NCBI GenBank assembly: GCA_034509735.1
Contig: JACGWO010000007.1
Coordinates: 26,688,046-26,752,045 of the forward strand
Direction of reading: 5' to 3'
DNA length: 64,000 nt
Source: Sesamum alatum
Taxonomy: Eukaryota > Streptophyta > Magnoliopsida > Lamiales > Pedaliaceae
Of this stretch, positions 56,023 to 64,000 are shown in pieces. The notes below the pieces were generated by a model that searched no databases, was not told the origin of the DNA, and saw only the letters and a program-made list of their open reading frames with translations. Every line of letters begins with the position of its first letter. Within the stretch, counting starts at the first letter, position 1. The position numbers and the translations under genes were made by a program.

Positions 56023-57883
56023 CTCTAACTTTCACTTTAATACCCAAATGGAAAAAGAAGTTTTTACTTAATTCTTTATCATGTTTAATTTTTATCACTT
56101 TTCTTCTTTCCCACTTCAAATTTTTTATCGCTTTTCTTCTTTCCCACTACAAAGAAGAACCCCAAGACACCCTACATTATGATTCTGCATCAACAATAGT
56201 AATAGGGAACAATTTCAAACATGAATTTCACAAAATCCCAAATATTCAAAAACCGTAAAATACACGTTGAATTTCAATTTTATACTGCGGAAAAAAAAAA
56301 AAAAAAAAAGAAAAACTACATTTTGTTTGTAGCAGCAAGAGAGATTTGTCGAAATTAATAGCAGTAGAAGACTGGTTGTTCCCATTGGTATAAAGAAGCT
56401 ACTCTTTACTATCCCCATATGAATCCTCGTTTCTTCTTCGTCTTCCACCAATTGAGATTTGAATGCAGGGAAATATTGAGTTGGATTGCTTAAATTTTTT
56501 CTGGGGCTTAGGGATTAAGGAGATCGGATTTGCAAAGGTTTTTGCGTGTTTGACTTAAGAGAGAGAAGTCCCTCTCCAATAGCGACGTAAATGATTTGAG
56601 TCGAGTAGAACATATTATTGTTCAAACTTGTTTGAATTATTATCGATCTTCAAAAATTGTGTTTGGTTTGATCATTGTTCTAATCGAGTTCAAATAAGTT
56701 TTAACTGGAATAAAAACGAGTTGAACTCGAGTAATTTGATATTTTTAAGTATAATTTATATATTTTTGCACTAATGGGATCGAGCTCGAGCCGAGCTCAA
56801 AAGTTTACCGAATAATTTTTTTTGTTCAAGTTTGGTTTGTTAAATTTAACAAATCAAGTTCAGACGAATTTTTATCGATTGAGTTCAACCGAGTATCTAA
56901 TAGTTTGATTAATTTTTCAGCCCTACTCTTCAAGAGCCATCATTGGCTTCAGTTCGAGGGAGTGTTTTTAGTTATTAGGGTTTTTGCAAATGGAAGAGGA
57001 CAAGAGGCGGGAGATAAGGAAATAATCTATATAACATAAAGGGGCAAATGTGACTTTACCACCCTACAAAATTTTAACATATTTTTAAATGTTTTTCTAT
57101 TAAAAAAGAAAAAAATAACTAAGGGTAATCTAGTAATTTTACCCTTGCCTCCCAAGGACTTCACAATTATTTCTGAAATCGGGAGAGGGGGAGTATTCAT
57201 AATTTTTCAAACAATGAGGTGATAATCATAATTATGCCAAATCTCAAGAAGTGCAGCTGTAATTTACCCTAAAATTTAATTATCATATTCATTATTATTC
57301 ATTCATCCCATCCCTCCCCTTATTCATCTAAATTGCATCCCTTTTGATTTTTATTTTTTTTTTTTTGTCAGAAAAAGGAATTCTATCCCATCTCTACAGT
57401 GTTGGCAATACTTGATAATGTACATCTCTTAATACTTTGGCACACTGCACGCAGGGTGGGCGTTCGGGACAGGTAGTTTAAGTCCCGATCTGACTCAATT
57501 TGATTTGAATTTTTTTCTTTGATTTTTTTTTTAAAAAAATGGATATCGAGTTACTCGATAATCGATTTTTAAAAGTCAGGTCGGGTTTCGGGTTGGGGAG
57601 TCCTACCCGGACTACCGATCGAGTACTCGACATTTAAAAAATAATAATTTCTTTCTCCTTCCTTCAAATCTTGTTCTTTTTCTTCCCAAAAAAAATTATT
57701 TTCAAATATTCTTTTATTTTTCTCTTCTTTCCATAATTTGGGTTTCTAAAAACCCTAAAATGGTACAAAACGAAGGTGAAAGAAATTTATCAAATCCGAA
57801 TATTAGGGTTTAATGTTTAATTTTTCTTATATGTTTATTTTTATTTGATTTATTTTCACATTTTCTTGTTTAATTTGGTTCAG

Positions 57884-58674
57884 GATTAAATATAGTTATC
57901 ACCCTGAAGTATCCACCCCACATGAATTACCCCTTAAAGTATTAAAATCTTAAAAAAAAAAAAAAAAAAAAGAAACTAACCTTCTAACTCCTTTAATTTT
58001 TAAGTTTGAAAAGTCTATTTTACCCTTACTAAAAATTGCTTTCTGAAACAAAAATAAAGGAATTTCTAAGATACCCAAATCACCTCTTGATAGAAACTCT
58101 ATCTAATTCTAGTTTTACTTGTTCCTCAAACTCTTTTATTTTCGTAATCCTAAAGTACTTGGAGCTCATTTTATTTTAGTTTCACTTGTTTGTCAAACAA
58201 AATTAAAAATAATTTTATACATGCATATGTATTTATACATTTACTTAAGAAAAATACATTAATAAAATCGAAAGGCTGATGAACTAATAAAAAAATATAC
58301 AATTAATATATATTTATATATATATATGGGGTAATTATATATATGTATAAATTTGTTTTTAACTTGCATGATTTGACAAATAAGTGAAACTAAAATAAAA
58401 TGAGTTCCTATACTTTAGGATTATAAAAGTAAAAAAAGCTAAATGAACAAGTGAAACTAGAATTAGACAAAGCTTCGACAAAGAGTGATTTTGGTATTTT
58501 AAAAAATTCTTTAACTTTTTTTAGAAAGCAACTTTTAGTAAGAGTAAAATGGACTTTTAAAACTTAAAAATTAAAGGAGTTAGAAGGTCATGGGTTTTTT
58601 TGAAGGTTTAAATACTTTAAGGGGGTCATTGATGTGAGATGGATATTTCAGGGGTGGTAACTGTATTTAACCCT
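57884..58674. mobile_element. Long-TIR element, block B copy
   Basis: This is the uninterrupted counterpart of 29050-30574, 791 bp. The arms are nearly complementary over about 370 bp and meet near 58300, where block A has the Helitron. Confidence 0.7.
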
Positions 58675-58788
58675 TTAGTTTATTTAAATTAAATTTTTTT
58701 AATTTTTATTTCTTCTTCATATAATAAACAATTCAAATAATATATTAAAATATTATAATTTATAAATTCAAAACTAAAATTTAATAAA

Positions 58789-60042
58789 GGAAAAATGCAA
58801 TTTTGGCCTAGTTTTTTAGGGACGTGATACTTTTGGCCTAGGTCCATTCCAAAATAGTATTTTAGGACTGTAATTTTTAAAAATTGACAATTTTAGTCCA
58901 AAAAACCCTAATTTGGCCGGAATTCCTCACATGGGCCGCACGCGACCTTAAAAATTCAAAAAAAAAAAAAAAAGCAATATTCTGGCTAATTTTGCCTACA
59001 TGGACTAAAATAATCTAGTCTAGCTTACGTGGCAATGGTAACATGTTCACTCTATCTGCCAAATCAACCATTTTAGGATAAATTCCATTTTAGCCCTATC
59101 TCCACCTACCCCCCTGCCCACCTACCCCCGGCCCCGCCATCGCCCATTGCAGATGGCAGCGACGGCAACGACTACGGCTCCCCAGCAAACGTGGTTGCCC
59201 CCCATGGAACAGAGGGTGACGGCCACGCCATCGCCTAGAGTCACTCTGGGCGACAAGGCGGCTCTGGGCGACAACGTCGTCGTCGCCCTTCCCTGCGGCC
59301 TGCGGCGACACTATTCCTTTCGCCCCGAGTAAAAACAGTGCCGAAATCGGGATAGGTGAAGTCGTGAAGGAGGAAATGATGTGGGAAATTATAATCTGGT
59401 AATCAAAATGGATGGGTATAGTATCAAAATGATCGTCATGAGCTGGAGAGTATTTTGGCGGTGGTGTTACAGAAAATGACATTCAAACGGCGGCGAATCA
59501 ATAGCAAGAAGAAAGGGGGATCTAGGGTTAGACTGAAACTGGTTGGCTGCAATTGGGGGACACACTCGGTGGAGCTGAGGTCGCCGGCAAACGGCGAGGT
59601 GGAGGGTGGTGCGCGTGGCTGAAAATTTGCCGTAAAACTTTTTAGGCACCAACCGACAGCGGCGCGGTGGCGGAGATGGTGGATGTTGCATTCAGTGAGG
59701 TGGTGGTGGGTGGTGGGTGGTGGTTATGTGATGTTGTCTATTTTCCCTCCAAGGACTAGCCTTACGTGGGTTGGCAAGGTGAGTTGGCAACACGTCACCC
59801 TTCCATGTAAGCACATTTTAAACAATTTTATCCACGTACGCTAAGTTGCCGGAATTTGGAGAAATCTCCAAAATTTGTGGGTCGCGTGTGTATCATATGT
59901 GTGATTCTGGCTAAATTAGGATTTTTTTTGTCTTTAAATTGCCATTTGTTAAAAATTACTCTCCCGATTCGTTATTTTGAAATGATCCTGAACCAAAAGT
60001 ATCATCGCCTCTAAAAAACTGGAATAAAATTGCATTTTTCCC
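58789..60042. mobile_element. GC-rich MULE, block B copy
   Basis: The start GGAAAAATGCAATTTTGG and end GCATTTTTCCC are flanked by identical tttaataaa at 58780-58788 and 60043-60051. The interior matches the block A copy, including minus-strand frames at 59691-59467 and 59482-59096. The long C run of block A is only six C here. The frames differ in length between copies because of small indels, which argues against selection on a protein. Confidence 0.8.
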
Positions 60043-60517
60043 TTTAATAAATCAAAAACAAAACCAAAAAAAAAAAGAGTTAAGTTAACTAAAGTTATTC
60101 GAGGCCTCTGTACACTTCATTCAAAATCACACATGTGTACTCTTAATTGATTTTAAAAACATTTATTTCAAAAAATAAAAACAAAAAAGTAATTGGATAT
60201 CCGTTGTGCTCGAGTGTCGGGTACCAAATTTAATTGGGCATTCAAAATTTAGTTGGGTATCGGAAAACTTCGAATCGGGTCGGATCAAGTAACTATTTTT
60301 TAACTATCTAGAATTCGAAATACTTGAACACGAAATCTCCGACCTGACGCCCACCTCTAACCGCACATACTCTTCACGCGAGCGACCTTGCACTAGTTTT
60401 GCTAGCGACAATCCACGGGCTACTTCTCTATTCTTCACACCCCCGGCTCATTTTTTTCGACATATTTTGTTTTCTTTTGCTTTTCTAGACTATATATGGG
60501 TTTTGAACTTTTGTAAG

Positions 60518-63360
60518 ATCCCACAATACAAAATGCTATCTGCCATTATTCCTATTAATACTATGAATAGGATAAATGCAATGTGCAAAAAATTTCTTTG
60601 AAATGGTTCTCCTTCGACACATAGGAAGGGGCTTGTGAAATAGAATACTGTATGTTTACCTTGGAGGTGGGGTGGGCTGGATATTCGAAACATCAAACTA
60701 CTTAATCAAGCATTTATTTGGAAACTAGCCTGGAGTTTATATAGTAACCACTCCTCACTGTGGCGCAGAGTCATGAAGGCCAAATATTTTCCAAATTTAT
60801 CATTCCTAAGTGCATCCCTAAATTAGAGGTAAAATTATTTTTTTTAAAAAAATCAAAAATAGGGTGGTTTTAGAATATTTATAAAAATAGACAAAGATGG
60901 GACTTCAAGTCCCGTCTTTGGTATAAATCTATTACTTAAAATACATGAATTGGGGCTTGGTCGCGAGCTAGCCCCATTTTATTTTATTTTTTTAAAATTT
61001 ATTTTTAAATTAAATATGTATTAATTATTAATTAAAATTTTAAATTATTATATATAATATGTTAATTATTTTTACTAAATAAATATAATTAAATTTTTAA
61101 TAATTAATAAATATATTTATTAATTAAATATGATTTATAATATTATATTGTGTAAAAAAATTAAAAAAAATAAGAAAATTAGTGATAATTATAAATTATA
61201 ATAGTGACTACCAGGCCCATATGTATGTCGTTGGTATTGGTGATGATGGCTTTTTTTTTTCATCAATCAGTTCTGTTATCTCATTTATTTTTTAAACTAT
61301 GATTAACAACTATATTATCAAATTTTTAATTAGTTGTCGAGGCCTTTTTTTTAAAAAAATTTGATAAATGTAGTTGTTAATCAACATAGTCTAAATTTGA
61401 TAATATTGTGCCACTGGCATTGGCGCTGAGTTACTTCTTTAGAGCATGTGATAACGAGATTTCAACGGCACATGGGTGAGATTGGCGAGCATTACTAGAA
61501 TTTATAATTATAATTAATTTTATCATAGTTTTATTTTTTTATTTTTTTGTACATAATATAATATTGTAGACCATTTTTAATTAATAAAGATACTTATTAA
61601 TTATTAAAAATTTAGCAATATAGTTGTTAATTGTAGTTTAAAAATAAATGAGACAACAAAATCGATTTGTAAAAAAAAAAAGATCTCGACACCAATACCA
61701 ACAACATACATATGGGACTGGTGGTTATTATTATAATTTATAATTATCACTAAGTTTATAATATTTTTTATTTTTTTACACAATATAATATTATAAGTCA
61801 TATTTAATTAATATATACATTTATTAATTATTAAAAATTTAATTATATTTATTTAGTAAAAATAATTAATATATTATAAATAATAATTTAAAATTTTAAA
61901 ATAATAATTGATTAATATTAATATTAATTATATATAATTAAACTTAATTATTATTTAAAATTTTAATTAATAATTAATACATATTAAATTTTAAAAAAAA
62001 CAAAAAAATATATATAAAATGACCAAGCCCAAGTTCATATATTTTAAAACCACCCCTTTTTCAAAATTTTTCTTTTTTTTTTTTATATTTCTTAAATAAT
62101 TTTACCAAAATTAGAGCATCGATTTTGTGGTGTATAGGAAATGGCAATAATATTAACTTTGGGACCGACAAATGGATTACTAACAGTACGCTAGTGGACC
62201 TTTGCAACATTCCTGATACTTCCATGCTGAATGAGAAGGTCTGTGTTTACATTAACCATCATAAGAGGATATGGAACATTGATTTAGAGGGTGTTTGGCT
62301 AAGTTTATAAGCTTTTCAAAACATCTTATTAGATATTTGGCTCCCGAATGTATTATTGATCACATTTTATCTATTAATATTCCCCAATATTCATAGGATG
62401 ACTTATCAAAGTGAGCATGGACGTCGGACTCAGGTAACTTCACTATCAAAAGTGCTTACCATCGATCATTTCATTCAAAAGAATTTTGATTGCCCTCAAG
62501 TCCCCTCACTTTGGAAAATCCAAACACTACCTAGAATCAAATTGTTTGGCTGGCTATGCACTGAATACTAATGATAAACTCTTTCAAAAATGTATACTCA
62601 ACTATGCAGCCTGTCATACAGAGCCTGAAGCCATCACTCATATTCTCTTTAGTTGTCAGGCGTTCTCTGATGTTAGGGGCTTTAATTCCAATTCATTCAA
62701 GGGATGGAATCTGTGCACAATCATGCATTAATTGAAGAAAAACAAAATTCATGCAACAACACATTTTACACTCTGTTTGGAACATTTGGCTTGCTAGAAG
62801 CGACTTAATGTTTAACTCGACTATCATTGATACAACCAGGATAAAGAAAAGAATAAGTCATCTAGACAGAACCTTCATGCATCATAAGCATAATAAGATT
62901 GCTAAAGAATACTTCCTAAAATGGGTGACACCCCCCTTAAACTGCTTTAAACTGAATATTGATGGAGTCTCTAAAGGAAATACTGGTTTTGCTGGGGTTG
63001 GGGGTGTGATTAGAGATTAGAATGGGGATTTTGTGGTTGCATTCTTGCATTATCTTGGAAGAGCATCCAATAACAAAGCTGAAATGTGGGCTCTCTACAA
63101 AAGACTTCATCTTGCTAGATCTCTGGATATCAAGGACATTATTACACACTGACTCCATGTACCTTCTTCACTCATTTGACAGGCTTCAGCATCAGGTCCA
63201 CCGAACAATGATAACACTATTGCAAGACCGTGGAACGATCTTGACTAGCTTCCACTCAGCAACGCTATATTTTTGTTATAGGGAGCTCAATGGTCCAGCA
63301 AATCATCTTGCTCAATTAGCGGCTAGTAGTAATTTTGACAACTTCCGCACTTTTTGCTAG
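60518..63360 (+). pseudogene. L1 ORF2 C-terminal half (zf-RVT, RNase H)
   Basis: The first part (60518-60827) has RT-thumb residues such as 'GGLDIRNIKLLNQAFIWKLA' and 'SLWRRVMKAKYFP'. After the nested element the frame resumes with 'WCIGNGNNINFGTDKWI' (62125), then zf-RVT ('LPRIKLFGWLC', 'CHTEPEAITHILFSCQ') and an RNase H (RVT_3) domain ('LNIDGVSKGNTGFAGVGGVI', then 'ASNNKAEMWAL' in another frame). Stops and frameshifts are frequent. Unlike the L1 at 14.9-17.3 kb, this lineage carries RNase H at the C terminus. Confidence 0.82.
60828..62106. mobile_element. Foldback MULE nested in the L1
   Basis: The start GGTAAAATTATTT and end AAATAATTTTACC are complementary. The arms are complementary for about 500 bp, e.g. 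'cccatatgtatgtcgttggt' near 61218 and 'caacaacatacatatggg' near 61700. The flanks taaattaga and aaaattaga match at 8 of 9 positions. Part of the right arm is directly repeated (61500-61640 resembles 61736-61860). No transposase is present. Confidence 0.82.
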
Positions 63361-63572
63361 GACTGCTTGACACGGATAGGGATAATGTTTTTGTTAGAAA
63401 CACCACTGCGCTTTGTACCAAACACCTATCGCTGATATAAAATATGATGCCTAATTATCTATAAAAAAAATAAATATTTGTAAGAAAACTATTTAAATAT
63501 TTTGTGTCCAGGTTATAGGTTATGCTTTGCTTTCCAATTATTTATTTTTGTTTTTACACATATATAGGTATG

Positions 63573-64000
63573 AGGTGTACAGTGGGTCGGGCCAGCCCAG
63601 GACCGACACGGACCAGTCCGGAAAAAACCCAGCCTAGGACCAGTCCATTATTATTTATGACCAGTCTTGAAGTGGTCCTGAGCCTTTAAATGGGCCCCAA
63701 TTGGGTTCATTTTTAAACCTAGGCCCGACCCATGAACCAGCCCGTTTGAGGCCAGGCCCAGGACCAATTGGGCCTATTTAATAAATTTGAGGTTTTATTT
63801 TGAAAAATTACTTATATTTATGGTTGTCATATAAATAGATAAATAGTAAATTAAATCTAACAAAAAATTATAATAAACTTATAAGTAGAAAAAAAAATAC
63901 GTGAAAATGACAAAAAACTTAAATAAAAAATTGACTAAGAAATTTACAATGAAAAATTTAAATAATAACAAGAAAAAAAATACTTAAAATAAACTTTGAA
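63573..64000. other. No gene recognised
   Basis: After the end of block B comes a degenerate 'ggaccag/ggcccg' repeat (63580-63770) followed by AT-rich DNA. I see no element ends. Confidence 0.5.

Larger units (their letters stand above)
60518..63476 (+). mobile_element. 5'-truncated L1 with RNase H, split by a foldback
   Basis: It is flanked by tttgtaag at 60510-60517 and 63477-63484. Block A has one uninterrupted copy of this site at about 32394-32401. The 3' end is A-rich (ctataaaaaaaataaat). Without the nested element it is about 1.68 kb and covers only the end of the RT domain, zf-RVT and RNase H. Confidence 0.87.
38785..63572 (+). repeat. Segmental duplication, block B
   Basis: This is the direct-orientation counterpart of 21203-32492. 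It is expanded by a candidate Helitron (39134-40766), a Copia-like LTR with a Gypsy element inside (41933-53288), a MULE with a plant mobile domain (54850-56022) and an L1 with a nested foldback (60518-63476). It lacks the small Helitrons 1 and 2, the MULE at 26335 and the Helitron at 29457. Confidence 0.85.

Noticed and set aside
1..64000. Bacterial-type features (operons, Shine-Dalgarno sites, rho-independent terminators)
   Set aside because: The element content, spliceosomal introns and nuclear tRNA structure show a plant nuclear genome; none of these features applies.

Overview
The window looks like gene-poor, AT-rich nuclear DNA of a flowering plant, probably a eudicot. The basis is the mix of elements: Ty3/Gypsy elements of the Tat type with two RNase H domains and an antisense gene, plant L1 elements with zf-RVT and RNase H tails, Mutator-like elements (MULEs) with target duplications of about 9 bp, small Helitrons ending in CTAG or CTAA, and nuclear tRNA-Leu(CAG). 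I find no intact host protein-coding gene. Nearly every long reading frame belongs to a broken transposable element.

Layout. 1-9 kb: small inverted-repeat elements, a 168-bp tandem array, an antisense Gypsy fragment that abuts a decayed sense L1, and a MULE nested in an older inverted-repeat element. 9.2-14.6 kb: AT-rich DNA that may be one long non-autonomous Helitron. 14.8-17.3 kb: a 5'-truncated L1 on the minus strand with a perfect 16-bp target duplication. 18.7-20 kb: a Helitron. 21.2-32.5 kb: block A of a large direct segmental duplication (tRNA-Leu, Helitrons, an LTR/gag remnant with an inverted LTR, MULEs). 32.5-38.8 kb: a spacer with a tRNA-Leu pseudogene, an antisense Gypsy fragment with its LTR and primer site, a foldback element and a MITE. 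38.8-63.6 kb: block B, the second copy of the duplication.

Blocks A and B differ by later insertions, and the other block serves as the unoccupied reference. Only A has the 1,089-bp MULE at 26335 and the minus-strand Helitron at 29457. Only B has a Copia-like LTR that contains a complete 9.8-kb Gypsy element, which itself carries a 214-bp Helitron. B also has a MULE with a plant-mobile-domain reading frame, and an L1 split by a foldback MULE. This gives a relative order of events without dating.

The Gypsy element at 42528-52288 has both LTRs, a primer site, gag, protease, reverse transcriptase, two RNase H domains and integrase, all shifted out of frame or mutated. Downstream of integrase, on the opposite strand, is a gene-like unit with two in-phase GT-AG introns. 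All positions and repeat boundaries were read by eye; identities between copies were not computed.
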